The notes under the pieces were generated by a model. It was given only the letters and a program-made list of their open reading frames with translations, was not told where the DNA came from and did not search any database. The translations under genes and the position numbers were made by a program. DNA of 50,993 nucleotides from Roseicyclus sediminis. Lineage in GTDB: Bacteria; Pseudomonadota; Alphaproteobacteria; Rhodobacterales; Rhodobacteraceae. The stretch lies in NCBI RefSeq assembly GCF_025515305.1, contig NZ_JAOPHT010000024.1, forward strand, positions 1 to 50,993, in the 5' to 3' direction. Of this stretch, positions 27,308 through 35,331 are shown piece after piece (position 1 is the stretch's first letter; each line of letters opens with the position of its first letter).

Positions 27308-27724
27308 ATGCTGCGCGTTCTCATCGCCTGCCTGGCCCTCGTTCTGACCGTTCCCCTTGCCTCCGCGCAGGAACGGCTTGCCCCGAACCCCGCCATCGAG
27401 ACCACCATCCAGAACCAGTTCGACGCTTTCCTCGATCGCGACGTCGGCGAGGCCTGGCAATATGCCAGCCCCAACATCCAGAGCCTTTTCGGCAGCCCCG
27501 AGAATTTCGGCCGCATGGTCGAGCAGGGGTATCCGATGGTCTGGACGCCCGGGCGGGTGGAGTTCATCGACCTGCAGTCGCTTGGCGGCATCCTCGTGCA
27601 GCGGGTCGAAGTGATCGATCAGGCCGGTACCGCCCATTACCTCGGCTACCAGATGATCGAAACGGGCGAAGGCTGGCGGATCAACGGCGTGCAGGTCCTG
27701 CGCGCGCCGCAGGTCGGGGCTTGA
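27308..27724 (+). CDS. Secreted DUF4864 protein
   Basis: A 138-residue protein with a clear signal peptide (MLRVLIACLALVLTVPLASAQ). The mature part has IETTIQNQFDAFLDRDVGEAWQYASPNIQSLFGSPENF and ends WRINGVQVLRAP, matching the NTF2-like DUF4864 family common in Rhodobacterales. Likely periplasmic; no activity known. Confidence 0.85.
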   Translation: MLRVLIACLALVLTVPLASAQERLAPNPAIETTIQNQFDAFLDRDVGEAWQYASPNIQSLFGSPENFGRMVEQGYPMVWTPGRVEFIDLQSLGGILVQRVEVIDQAGTAHYLGYQMIETGEGWRINGVQVLRAPQVGA

Positions 27725-27735
27725 GGCCCGGCCGC

Positions 27736-27750
27736 TTAACCCGGCGTTAA
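27736..27750. promoter_or_regulatory. Perfect CtrA-type binding site
   Basis: TTAA-CCCGGCG-TTAA matches the full TTAA-N7-TTAA consensus of the alphaproteobacterial cell-cycle and gene-transfer-agent regulator CtrA. It stands 137 bases before the beta-helix gene start and 12 bases after the DUF4864 stop. In a GC-rich genome a chance perfect match is uncommon but possible. No confident -10 box was found between it and the hairpin at 27776. Confidence 0.55.
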
Positions 27751-27775
27751 CCGCTCCGCACTAGAACCGCAAAAG

Positions 27776-27803
27776 GGTCCGCCGTCGCCGGCGGATCCTC
27801 TTT
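27776..27803 (+). terminator. Hairpin with T-rich tail between DUF4864 and beta-helix genes
   Basis: GGTCCGCC (27776-27783) pairs with GGCGGATCC (27790-27798, one bulged T), followed by TCTTT. Probably the DUF4864 terminator. It lies downstream of the CtrA site, so transcripts started there would have to read through it. Confidence 0.5.
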
Positions 27804-27886
27804 CAGACATCGCATGCACAATCGAGGTGGCCTTGACCGGGGCGCGCCTTGCTTGCCCCGTCGGCCACGCCGCTAGGGGATACAAC

Positions 27887-30175
27887 ATGAACCAGGTGAT
27901 CACGGACGGTCTGGCGCTGATGCCGCCCGCCTTTTCCGAGGGGCTTTCGGTCTGGTCACGGCAGGACGGCCTGCCGGGGAGCGACACCTGGGCCACGGCG
28001 GCGAACGCCGCGCTTGTCCCCGCCGATGCCGATTTCGGCGCCTGCCTCGAAATCGTGAAGACCGACAGCGTCACGCAATTGCGTCACATGGGGCAGACAC
28101 CCGTCCTTCCGGGCATGTACTTTCGCGTTTCGGCACGGGTGAAGGTCCTGTCCGGCAACCTGCCAACCCTGCGTGTCGCGGGTTGGGCAGGGGACGCGGG
28201 CGGTGCCGCCGTGCCGGGGCTGACGCTCATGGGGCCCGTGGCCACGCCCTCTGGCTACGGCGAGGTCGTCACCGTCTCGGCCATCGTCGGCACCGGCGGT
28301 CGGACGGGCGTGGACATGGCCTGGCCCGGCGCGGCCTACGGGCATTTTGGTCTGGATCTGACGGGGCCGAACTCGGGCCAGGTGCGCATCGAGAGCATCC
28401 GGATCGAGGACGTCACCCATGTCTTCCACCGCAAGATGATGGACTGGGTCGATGTCCTCGATTTCGGTGCGGTCGGCGACGGCATCACCGATGACCGCGC
28501 CGCCTTCCTCGCCGCCGATGCCGCCGCGGCGGGGCGCGAGGTGCTGGTCCCGGCAGGCGACTACCTGATCGGCGACCACCTGACGATGACGGCCCCGGTT
28601 CGGTTCGAAGGCCGTCTCGTCATGCCGGATTTCGCGCGTCTCTCGCTTCTGCAGAACTACGACCTCGACGGTTATGCCGAGGCCTTCGGCGATGACGTCG
28701 CGGGACTGAGGAAGGGGCTGCAGGTCCTCTTCAACCAGTCCGAGTTCGAGGCCTTCGACCTCTGCGGGCGGCGCGTGATCCTGACCGAACCGGTCGACGT
28801 GCAGGCGGTCGTGGGCAACAAGACCACCTATGCGAACCGTCGCGTCATCCGGAACGGTCAGCTTTCGGCCGGTGACAGCACGGGCTGGGATGACGAGGTG
28901 CATGTTCGCAACGGCACCTGGTCGGCCGCCGCGCCGAACGAATTGTCCGGCGTGGTGAACGCGGCCACCATCCCGGTCGGCGCGCTGGTGACAGCACCGC
29001 AGGGCGTGGGGCGCGAGGTCTATGTCACCTCCGTGAACGCGGCGCAGGGACGGATCACGCTTTCGGCGCCGCCCTGGGGGGCGCCTTCGCAGCAGGAATA
29101 TACCTTCACGCGGTTCCGCTACCTGCTCGACTTCTCGGGCTTCCTGAACCTGCAACGCTTCGTCGTCTCGGATATCGAGTTTCTCTGCGCCGGCCGGTGT
29201 TCGGCGCTGATGCTGCCGGTGGACGGCCTGATATTCCAGGTGCAGGACTGCTTCTTCACCGGGCCGAAGGACCGTGGCATCACATCGTCCGGCACCGGCT
29301 GCCAGGGAATGCAGATCGACCGCTGCCAGTTCCTGTCGAACGAACAACCGCTGCGGGTGCAGGATCGCGCCTCCATCGGCTTCAATGCCAATGCCTCGGA
29401 CATCAAGGTGCGCGACAACCGGGCGGTCCGCTTTCTCCATTTCGGCGTGATGGGCGGCGCCGGCAACATCCTGTCCGGCAACCACCTGTTCCAGGGCGAC
29501 GGCGAGACGAACGGCCTGCGTTCGGCCGGGCTGATCTTCACCCGGACCAATGCACGCACGACGCTGAGCGGGAACTACATCGACAACTGCTTCGTCGAAT
29601 GGGGCAACGAGCACGACGCCGAGCCCGCGATGGTCAGCGAGTTCAGCTTCCACGGGCTGAGGGTGAACGCCAACCTCTTCTTCGCCTCGAACGCCTCGCC
29701 CTTCATGAAGTTCCTGATGGTGAAGCCCTACGGGCCGGACCACTACCTCAATGGCGTGTCCGTCTGCGACAACCTCTTCAAGGAGACGAACGGACCGCCG
29801 CTGGAGGCCGTGGAGGGGGTGGACGCCTCCATCGCGCCCCTCGACCTCACGCGGGCCAACGACGTGCTGTTCCAGGGAAACACGTTCCACGGGGTGACCA
29901 AGCGGACGGAAAACCCGGTCATCCGCCGCGCGGTCGAGAACACGGCAACCACGGTCTGGGATATCGACCTCTCGGATGCGCTTCCCTTCGGCTGCGAGGC
30001 GGTGGCCGCGCTCTCGGTGTTGCCGGACGGGGCGGTGCGGAACGCGGCCGACGCGCCGGTGTTCACCATGCCCTACGCCCTGACCCGGGCCGGGGCCACC
30101 CGGCAGGCGATCGAGCTGACATGGTCCGAGCCGGTCCGGGGCGCCGTGCACCTGACCGCGCGCTGCGACACCTGA
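27887..30175 (+). CDS. Large right-handed beta-helix protein (pectate-lyase-3 / GH28-related)
   Basis: A 762-residue protein. Residues about 1-180 form a domain of unknown fold (MNQVITDGLALMPPAF onward). From about residue 186, VDVLDFGAVGDGITDDRAAF is the hallmark start of a pectate-lyase-3 beta-helix, as in polysaccharide-degrading spikes. Later segments such as GNYIDNCFVEW and VSVCDNLFKETNG look like helix rungs. No signal peptide is present, unusual for a secreted depolymerase but normal for a phage-like spike. AGGGGAT precedes the ATG. The CtrA site upstream fits control with gene-transfer-agent or motility genes. No phage structural gene is nearby. Confidence 0.8.
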   Translation: MNQVITDGLALMPPAFSEGLSVWSRQDGLPGSDTWATAANAALVPADADFGACLEIVKTDSVTQLRHMGQTPVLPGMYFRVSARVKVLSGNLPTLRVAGWAGDAGGAAVPGLTLMGPVATPSGYGEVVTVSAIVGTGGRTGVDMAWPGAAYGHFGLDLTGPNSGQVRIESIRIEDVTHVFHRKMMDWVDVLDFGAVGDGITDDRAAFLAADAAAAGREVLVPAGDYLIGDHLTMTAPVRFEGRLVMPDFARLSLLQNYDLDGYAEAFGDDVAGLRKGLQVLFNQSEFEAFDLCGRRVILTEPVDVQAVVGNKTTYANRRVIRNGQLSAGDSTGWDDEVHVRNGTWSAAAPNELSGVVNAATIPVGALVTAPQGVGREVYVTSVNAAQGRITLSAPPWGAPSQQEYTFTRFRYLLDFSGFLNLQRFVVSDIEFLCAGRCSALMLPVDGLIFQVQDCFFTGPKDRGITSSGTGCQGMQIDRCQFLSNEQPLRVQDRASIGFNANASDIKVRDNRAVRFLHFGVMGGAGNILSGNHLFQGDGETNGLRSAGLIFTRTNARTTLSGNYIDNCFVEWGNEHDAEPAMVSEFSFHGLRVNANLFFASNASPFMKFLMVKPYGPDHYLNGVSVCDNLFKETNGPPLEAVEGVDASIAPLDLTRANDVLFQGNTFHGVTKRTENPVIRRAVENTATTVWDIDLSDALPFGCEAVAALSVLPDGAVRNAADAPVFTMPYALTRAGATRQAIELTWSEPVRGAVHLTARCDT

Positions 30176-30223
30176 TGCGCCGGTCCGGCCCGATTTCCGC
30201 GCAGGTTCCACGAGCCTCTGACA

Positions 30224-30246
30224 CCCCCGCCGCAAGGCGGGGGTTT
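30224..30246 (+). terminator. Terminator after the beta-helix gene
   Basis: CCCCCGCC (30224-30231) and GGCGGGGG (30236-30243) form a perfect 8-bp stem with a GCAA tetraloop, followed by TTT. It separates the beta-helix gene from the DUF427 gene. Confidence 0.75.
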
Positions 30247-30303
30247 CCCTGTGGCCCCTGCCGCGCTAGCTGACGGCGGCAACCAACCCTAGGGGCCGAC
30301 CCG

Positions 30304-30780
30304 ATGACTGCGCTTCCGCTCGAGAATGTCCAGGACTACCCGCGCCCGCCGGCGCTCGAACCGGTCTCCGAGCGCCTGCGGGTCATTTTCGGCGGGGTCA
30401 TCATCGCCGACACGACGCGCGGACTGCGCATTCTCGAGACGCACCATGCGCCCTCCTACTACATCCCGCCCGAGGACGTGCTGATGGCCACGCTGGTGCC
30501 GACATCGCGCGAGACGTTCTGCGAGTGGAAGGGCAGGGCGTCCTATTTCGACATCGTCCTCGATGGACGCCGTTCGCGGAACGCGGCCTGGTGCTATCCC
30601 GCGCCGGTGGCCCGCTATGCCGCGCTGAAGGACCACCTGTCGTTCTACGCAGGGTCCGTCGACGAGGCCTGGGTCGGCGATATCCGGGTGCAGCCGCAGC
30701 CCGGCGATTTCTACGGAGGATGGGTGACGCCGAACCTGACCGGGCGGATCAAGGGGGCGGCGGGGACCCTGCACTGGTAG
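30304..30780 (+). CDS. DUF427 domain protein
   Basis: A 158-residue cytoplasmic protein. VIIADTTRGLRILETHHAPSYYIPPEDV, then TFCEWKGRASYFDI and NAAWCYPAP are the characteristic DUF427 blocks. Function unknown. Its 3' end overlaps the 3' end of the converging HugZ-like gene by 32 bases. No strong ribosome site precedes the ATG. Confidence 0.88.
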   Translation: MTALPLENVQDYPRPPALEPVSERLRVIFGGVIIADTTRGLRILETHHAPSYYIPPEDVLMATLVPTSRETFCEWKGRASYFDIVLDGRRSRNAAWCYPAPVARYAALKDHLSFYAGSVDEAWVGDIRVQPQPGDFYGGWVTPNLTGRIKGAAGTLHW

Positions 30781-31255
30781 GCCGCAGATCCTCGGGTGTC
30801 AGGCGGTAGGCCTTGCCGAAGCCGCCGTTGAGGAATGCCGCGACGGGGGCGAGGCGCAGAAGACGGAAATCCCCGAAATCGTAGTAGAGCTGCGCCTTGG
30901 GGTAGTGCCCGAGGTAATGCGCCTTCAGCGCGGTCTTGTCGGCGGCCTCCGCCCGGGCCTGCAGGGTCAGGCGGGGATGGGTCAGCGGATCGCCCTTCGC
31001 GCCGGGCTCGCCGAACAGGAGCGAGCAGGCCCGGTTCGCCTCGAGCGCAGCGGTGTGGTTCGAAAGCGTCGAGACGAGCGTCAGGGGCACGCCATCCCGT
31101 CCCGGCACCACCGCGATGCGCGTGACAATCGGCGATCCCGTCTCGGGGTCGATCACGCCGAGCGCGGCGTGGCGTGCCCCCGCGATCAGGCCACGTGCGA
31201 GTGCGCGGGCCTCCTCGTCGGTGGGGCGGATCGGATCGGTCGTTTTCTCGGCCAT
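30749..31255 (-). CDS. HugZ-like / pyridoxamine 5'-phosphate oxidase-fold protein
   Basis: A 168-residue FMN-binding split-barrel protein. HAALGVIDPETGSPIVTRIAVVPG and LSNHTAALEANRACSLLFGE, with GDPLTHPRLTLQARAE, fit the HugZ/PNPOx-like group, whose members degrade heme or use flavin. The extreme C-terminus ends in four prolines. An ATG five codons upstream is an alternative start; neither has a good ribosome site. The 3' end overlaps the DUF427 gene. Confidence 0.82.
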   Translation of the reverse strand: MAEKTTDPIRPTDEEARALARGLIAGARHAALGVIDPETGSPIVTRIAVVPGRDGVPLTLVSTLSNHTAALEANRACSLLFGEPGAKGDPLTHPRLTLQARAEAADKTALKAHYLGHYPKAQLYYDFGDFRLLRLAPVAAFLNGGFGKAYRLTPEDLRPTSAGSPPPP

Positions 31256-31287
31256 GCGCGAGGTTAGCATGGGGGGTGAGCGGGTCG

Positions 31288-32070
31288 CTAGAACTCCTGC
31301 CAGAGGGAGAGTGACAGGCCCACGGTGTCGCTGCCCTCGATCCCTGCGTGAAGTCCTGCCTGAAGGGACGTCCCTTCGCGCAGGTCCAGCACCACCGATG
31401 GCCGCACGGTCACGATCGGGTCGGCCCCGGGCCATTCCTCGGCCTTCAGCGCCAGGATGGTGCGCAGACGGTCGGCAAGGCGCAGCCCCAGCGTGGCCTC
31501 TGTCTGCCAGATCGCGAGCGTGCCGCCGGTGTCGAAATAGGCCGCGCCTTCGATCGTGGCCCAGCCTCCGGCATGGCCGAACGGCAACGCGCCGATCGCG
31601 CCTTCCCAGCCGCCGAAGCCGCGCCCGACGGAGCCGCCGAGCCGTACCAGCGCGTCGGATCCCGGTCCGTCCACCGTCCGCATCCCGAGCCCGGCGTCGA
31701 GCGCGACCTGCCAGGCGGTGTCGGGCGGCGTCAGGGTCCGACGCAAGAACAGCACGGTCATCTGCGAGGTATCGCCCCAACTCAGCTCCGCCCCGCCGGT
31801 AAGCCTGTGTCCGAGGCCGATTTCGGCAAATGCGGAGAGGTTGGGCTCCGCCTCCACCCGTCCGGCGAGAAGCGCCGCGCGCGCCTCCTCGCCCGAGATG
31901 GTGAAGGACAGAAACACATCGCCGGCTTCGCGCGCCCATGGTCCGGCGTCGCTCGCGGCCGCCCAAGACGAGAGAATCGCCGAAAGCAGGATCGCACATG
32001 CCTTTCCCGCCCGGTCGCCGCCCCGCGGCCCGAGCCTCTGCCCGGGAATCGTGGCGGCGGCGCAACGCAT
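31288..32070 (-). CDS. Predicted outer-membrane beta-barrel protein
   Basis: A 260-residue protein with an N-terminal signal-like region (GKACAILLSAILSSWAAASDAG) after a long basic start, then alternating amphipathic strands (ALDAGLGMRTV, LGGSVGRGFGGWEGAIGALPF, ATLGLRLADRLRTILALKAEEW) and a terminal aromatic residue, LSLSLWQEF, as expected for BAM-assembled barrels. The family was not recognised. A shorter start near the hydrophobic run is possible; the first ATG has no good ribosome site. Its promoter region shares a CtrA-like near-match with the divergent gene. Confidence 0.6.
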   Translation of the reverse strand: MRCAAATIPGQRLGPRGGDRAGKACAILLSAILSSWAAASDAGPWAREAGDVFLSFTISGEEARAALLAGRVEAEPNLSAFAEIGLGHRLTGGAELSWGDTSQMTVLFLRRTLTPPDTAWQVALDAGLGMRTVDGPGSDALVRLGGSVGRGFGGWEGAIGALPFGHAGGWATIEGAAYFDTGGTLAIWQTEATLGLRLADRLRTILALKAEEWPGADPIVTVRPSVVLDLREGTSLQAGLHAGIEGSDTVGLSLSLWQEF

Positions 32071-32094
32071 TGAAAAAGAATGCCTGTGACATGG

Positions 32095-32109
32095 TTAACG
32101 AAACGCTAA
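32095..32109. promoter_or_regulatory. CtrA-like near-match
   Basis: TTAA-CGAAACG-CTAA differs from TTAA-N7-TTAA at one position. It lies in the divergent promoter region between the barrel protein and the AhpD-like gene. The 13-base string GGTTAACGAAACG here recurs at 50850, upstream of uvrB. Confidence 0.3.
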
Positions 32110-32191
32110 CGGCGCTTGCGGCATCTTGCGCGGCCAAGTCCGCTCGGGCAGCCTCCGACTCTGCCATAGATCTGCCTGGGGAGGAGTCGCA

Positions 32192-32788
32192 GTGGCCCTT
32201 GTCGATCCACTCGACGAAGAGGGGATGGACCCCGCGCTGCGCGACCATGTGCAGTTCTTCAAGGGTCCCTTGGGTGTCATCCCGAATTCCGTGCGCACGA
32301 TGGCGCACCGGGCGCCGATCGCGCGTGCATTCACCGATCTCAACGTCGCGGTCATGACCGACTACGGTTCCGTGACGCCGGAGTTCAAACGCCTCCTGGG
32401 TTATGTCTCCAGCTTCGCTTCGGGCTGTCTCTACTGCCAGGCACACATGATCCTTGCCTCCGAACGCTTCGGCGCCTCCGAAGAGCGGCTGGCCGATGTC
32501 TTCGACTTCGAGGCAAGCGAACATTTCTCGGATGCGGAAAAGGCCGCGCTTGCCTTCGCGCAGGCCGCGACGGCCGTGCCGAACGCCGTGACCGAGGAGG
32601 TGGGCGCCCGTCTCAAGGCGCACTGGGCGCCCGAGGCGATCGTGGAGATCATGGGGGTTGTCGCGCTCTTCGGCTACCTCAACCGCTGGAACGACTCGAT
32701 GGGCTCCGCGCTCGAGGATCTGCCGATCTCGAAGGGGGAGGCGCGCCTCGTGGAAGCCACCGGCTGGAGCGTGGGCAAGCACCGATGA
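32192..32788 (+). CDS. AhpD-like / carboxymuconolactone decarboxylase family peroxidase
   Basis: A 198-residue helical protein. SGCLYCQAHMILASERFG has the redox pair Cys79 and Cys82 with His85, the AhpD/CMD catalytic pattern, within a longer peroxidase-related domain. The start is a GTG chosen because GGGGAGGAG stands five bases before it; the longer frame has no such site. Its stop overlaps the ATG of the next gene (ATGA), so the two are translationally coupled. Confidence 0.88.
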   Translation: MALVDPLDEEGMDPALRDHVQFFKGPLGVIPNSVRTMAHRAPIARAFTDLNVAVMTDYGSVTPEFKRLLGYVSSFASGCLYCQAHMILASERFGASEERLADVFDFEASEHFSDAEKAALAFAQAATAVPNAVTEEVGARLKAHWAPEAIVEIMGVVALFGYLNRWNDSMGSALEDLPISKGEARLVEATGWSVGKHR

Positions 32789-33624
32789 GCGAACTCGCAG
32801 GACAGGTGCGCGCGGCGCTTGCCGATGCCCGGGCCGGAGAGCCGGACCGCATGGGCTATTTCAGCGCGCCGTTCCGTCCCTCGTCCGGGCCCCTGTCGAC
32901 CAAGGTGCTCAAGCCCTACAGGACGGGTCGCGACCCCGAACTGCTGGAACAGCTCGTGCGCCGTCACGAAAGCTATCTCGACTGCCTTGACCGGGCGGGC
33001 CTTCCTGTGCCCCCGACCCGGCTTCTGCTGCTGGACGAGCACGGGTTTCTCCGGCCTGTCGTCGTTCAGGACGCCGTCCCCCGCGAGGCGCTTCTGTCGG
33101 CGCTCATCTCCGGTCGTGGCCTCGGCGCGGCGCTCCAGCTTCTTGAGGGCGCAGCGGACTCAGTCTGCAGCTTCTGGGCCGGCGTGGCGCAGCGGCCCGA
33201 ACGGATCGGCCTTCATGCCAGCGTCCATAACTTCGCCATCGATGCCACCGCGGGCGCGGTCTACCTGGACACGTTCCCGCCGCTGATCGGCTACTCCCGC
33301 GACGACATGGGGCGTCTGCTTGTCAGGTTCTCGGAGTCTGGTCTGATCCGGGGTATCGGCTCGCTCCTGCCGGGACGGGTGCGCGAGATACAGGACCCCT
33401 GGTATACTTTGCCGGGCAACCTCGGCCTGCTGATCGAGGGTGCGATGCGGCTGCGCCCGCAGGATCGCGAGGCGATGCTCGGCTGGGCCGAGGCCTACGC
33501 GGCGGGCCGTCTGGACGCGTCGGATCGCTCTGCGCTTCTGACGGTTCTTTCGCGGCCGCGGCCCCGCATCGGCGGCGTGGGACGCGCGAGGGGCTTCGGC
33601 TTCGGCCTGCGCCCGAATGCCTGA
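32785..33624 (+). CDS. Kinase-like fold protein of unknown function
   Basis: A 279-residue protein with kinase-like landmarks: possible ATP lysine among STKVLKPY (Lys40 or Lys43), a hinge-like VVVQD (92-96), a loop GLHASVHNFAID (142-153) in the position of the aminoglycoside-phosphotransferase H-x4-N loop, and VYLDTFPP (159-166) at the DFG position. It recalls DUF6206/YrbL-type small kinases, but I could not assign a family. The 4-base overlap with the AhpD-like gene suggests a functional pair; trmL follows with a short overlap or gap. Confidence 0.6.
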   Translation: MSELAGQVRAALADARAGEPDRMGYFSAPFRPSSGPLSTKVLKPYRTGRDPELLEQLVRRHESYLDCLDRAGLPVPPTRLLLLDEHGFLRPVVVQDAVPREALLSALISGRGLGAALQLLEGAADSVCSFWAGVAQRPERIGLHASVHNFAIDATAGAVYLDTFPPLIGYSRDDMGRLLVRFSESGLIRGIGSLLPGRVREIQDPWYTLPGNLGLLIEGAMRLRPQDREAMLGWAEAYAAGRLDASDRSALLTVLSRPRPRIGGVGRARGFGFGLRPNA

Positions 33625-33643
33625 GGCCCTGTCCGTTCCGGAC

Positions 33644-34102
33644 ATGAAGATCGTTCTCGTCGCGCCGGAGATCCCCGGAAATACCGGCACCATCGGGCGT
33701 ACCTGCGTGGCGCTCGGGATGGAGCTGATCCTGATCCGGCCCTACGGGTTCGAGCTCAGCGACAAGACGGTGCGGCGCGCGGGCCTCGATTACTGGAAAC
33801 ACGTGCGCCTGGCCGAATACGACGACTGGGACGCCTTCGTCGCCGATCGCCGCCCGCCGCGCGAGGCGCTTTTCCTCTTCGAGGATGACGGCGCGGCCGG
33901 CACTGTCTACGACCCCGATTACCCGGCAGGGGCCTACCTCGTCTTCGGGCGCGAGACGGTCGGCCTGCCGCCGGGCCTTCTTGCCTCCTTCGCCGACCGC
34001 GTCTTTCGCCTGCCGATGCCCGGCCGGCATATCCGCTCGCTCAACCTCGCCAACGCGGTGACGGCGGTGGCCTACCAGGCGATGCGGCCCTGGCTGGCGT
34101 GA
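33644..34102 (+). CDS. trmL: tRNA (cytidine(34)-2'-O)-methyltransferase
   Basis: SPOUT-class (trefoil-knot) enzyme that 2'-O-methylates the wobble base of tRNA-Leu. IVLVAPEIPGNTGTIGRTC at the N-terminus, LVFGRETVGLP and RSLNLANAVTAVAYQ are the three SPOUT signatures. The ATG at 33644 matches the usual family start and gives 152 residues; an ATG at 33617, overlapping the upstream gene, would give 161. Weak terminator-like pairing follows the stop. Confidence 0.92.
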   Translation: MKIVLVAPEIPGNTGTIGRTCVALGMELILIRPYGFELSDKTVRRAGLDYWKHVRLAEYDDWDAFVADRRPPREALFLFEDDGAAGTVYDPDYPAGAYLVFGRETVGLPPGLLASFADRVFRLPMPGRHIRSLNLANAVTAVAYQAMRPWLA

Positions 34103-34253
34103 TCCGGTAACGGGAGACAGACCGTTTCCCGATTGGCGGTAGATCGATGGGGGCAGGGTCGGCTATCCAAATGTGGCAAAGCTGTGGTCGCAGGCGGTCA
34201 ATTTCGGCCCGCAAGTCAGGCGGCCACCGCCACAAACAGCGGATTTGACCCAG

Positions 34254-34517
34254 ATGGATTTTTTCATGACCAACGCAATTCTCGCCTTTGCCGCAAGCGA
34301 AACCGGTGCCCTCGGTGTCGAATGGGTCGTGTTCTCCTCCCTTTCGGTGGGGCTCGCCCTTGGTGCCATCGCCCTGATTTCGGCGACGAGCCAGGGCACC
34401 GCCCGGGAGGCCGAGGGCATGGTGTCAAGCTACGTGATCGACGACCGGTTCGACACGGAGCAGGAAGTGATGCGCCTGCAGCAGGCCGCCCGCGCCGCTG
34501 CGGACGTGCGATACTGA
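34254..34517 (+). CDS. Pilin-like small membrane protein
   Basis: A protein of 87 residues (83 from the second ATG at 34266). ETG-ALGVEWVVFSSLSVGLALGAIALIS resembles a class III prepilin signal: Gly at -1, Glu at +5 and a following aromatic residue and hydrophobic helix, as in Flp pilins (G-ATAIEY). The polar remainder ends in a short helical tail. No ribosome site is obvious for either ATG. The resemblance is to Flp or pseudopilin-like proteins; no pilus assembly genes are nearby. Confidence 0.55.
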   Translation: MDFFMTNAILAFAASETGALGVEWVVFSSLSVGLALGAIALISATSQGTAREAEGMVSSYVIDDRFDTEQEVMRLQQAARAAADVRY

Positions 34518-34591
34518 GGAGCGGTCCGCCACAGTCGTGTCTGGCCGTAAGGCGCCCGTGTTGCTAGGCTGGCCCCGGGGAGGAGCCAGCC

Positions 34592-34918
34592 ATGCCGCAC
34601 ATCACCCGGGACGCCAGCCTTCAGACCGTGATCACCACCTTCGACACCTCGCCCGGCAATTGTGCCGATCTCATCGACGAGTTGAGCGCGGCCTATTCCG
34701 AGTTCATCTCGAAACAGCCGGGCTTCATCGCCGCGGCTTTGCATGTGAACGACGCCCAGACGCGTGTCGCAAACTACAGCCAGTGGCAGAGCCGCGACGA
34801 CTTCAAGGCCATGCTGAAGAGCGACGAGATGCGGGCGCGCAATCGCCGGATCAACGCGCTGTGTCGGAGTTTCGAGCCGGTGATGTACGAAGTCTTCGCG
34901 ACCCACGACGCGGTGTGA
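34592..34918 (+). CDS. Antibiotic-biosynthesis-monooxygenase (ABM) domain protein
   Basis: A 108-residue ferredoxin-like dimeric fold. VITTFDTSPGNCADLIDELSAAY, FISKQPGFIAAALHVNDAQTRVANYSQWQS and FKAMLKS form the ABM pattern. Such proteins oxidise small quinols or degrade heme, or serve as unknown-substrate monooxygenases. GGGGAGGAG upstream supports the ATG. The next gene starts three bases after its stop. Confidence 0.85.
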   Translation: MPHITRDASLQTVITTFDTSPGNCADLIDELSAAYSEFISKQPGFIAAALHVNDAQTRVANYSQWQSRDDFKAMLKSDEMRARNRRINALCRSFEPVMYEVFATHDAV

Positions 34919-34921
34919 TCC

Positions 34922-35251
34922 TTGACCGGTGAGACCAGCACCAACGACGACAATGGCCGGGATGGATCCGGCGAGGGGCAGGGTGGCCTCGAAGCGGAGG
35001 TGCGCGCGCTCCGGCAGGAACTGACGATGCTGCGCGAGCACCGGATGTTCGTTCTCTACCAGTCGGTGACGCGTGTCCTGCTGCTCCGTTTTGCATCCGG
35101 TATGGCCGTGGGCCTCGGCACCGTGATCGGCGCGACGGTTCTTCTGTCGCTCATCGTCTGGTCGCTCAGCCAGATCTCGTTCATTCCCATCATCGGCGAA
35201 TGGGCTGCGCAGATCTCTCGTGCCATTTCCGAAGAGGGTGGCGCGCCATAG
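34922..35251 (+). CDS. DUF5665 single-pass membrane protein
   Basis: A 109-residue protein: polar Gly/Asp-rich start, a coiled-coil-prone EAEVRALRQELTMLREH, then LLRFASGMAVGLGTVIGATVLLSLIVWSLSQISFIPIIGEW, the conserved hydrophobic block of DUF5665. The start codon is TTG, three bases after the ABM gene, so it probably depends on coupled translation. Function unknown. Confidence 0.75.
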   Translation: MTGETSTNDDNGRDGSGEGQGGLEAEVRALRQELTMLREHRMFVLYQSVTRVLLLRFASGMAVGLGTVIGATVLLSLIVWSLSQISFIPIIGEWAAQISRAISEEGGAP

Positions 35252-35331
35252 GTTTTCCCGAAGTCCGTTGCGGCGGAGCCGGGCAGCCCTATGTGCATCG
35301 AAGCAACCGCATGACCCTTGGAGATGCAGAA

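Noticed and set aside
27956-30235. Minus-strand open frame opposite the beta-helix gene
   Set aside because: Antisense shadow, His/Arg-rich; the plus-strand frame has a ribosome site and recognisable beta-helix start.
30304-30780. Idea that this gene is the base protein of a spike pair with the beta-helix protein
   Set aside because: The sequence is a clear DUF427 protein and a strong terminator separates it from the beta-helix gene.
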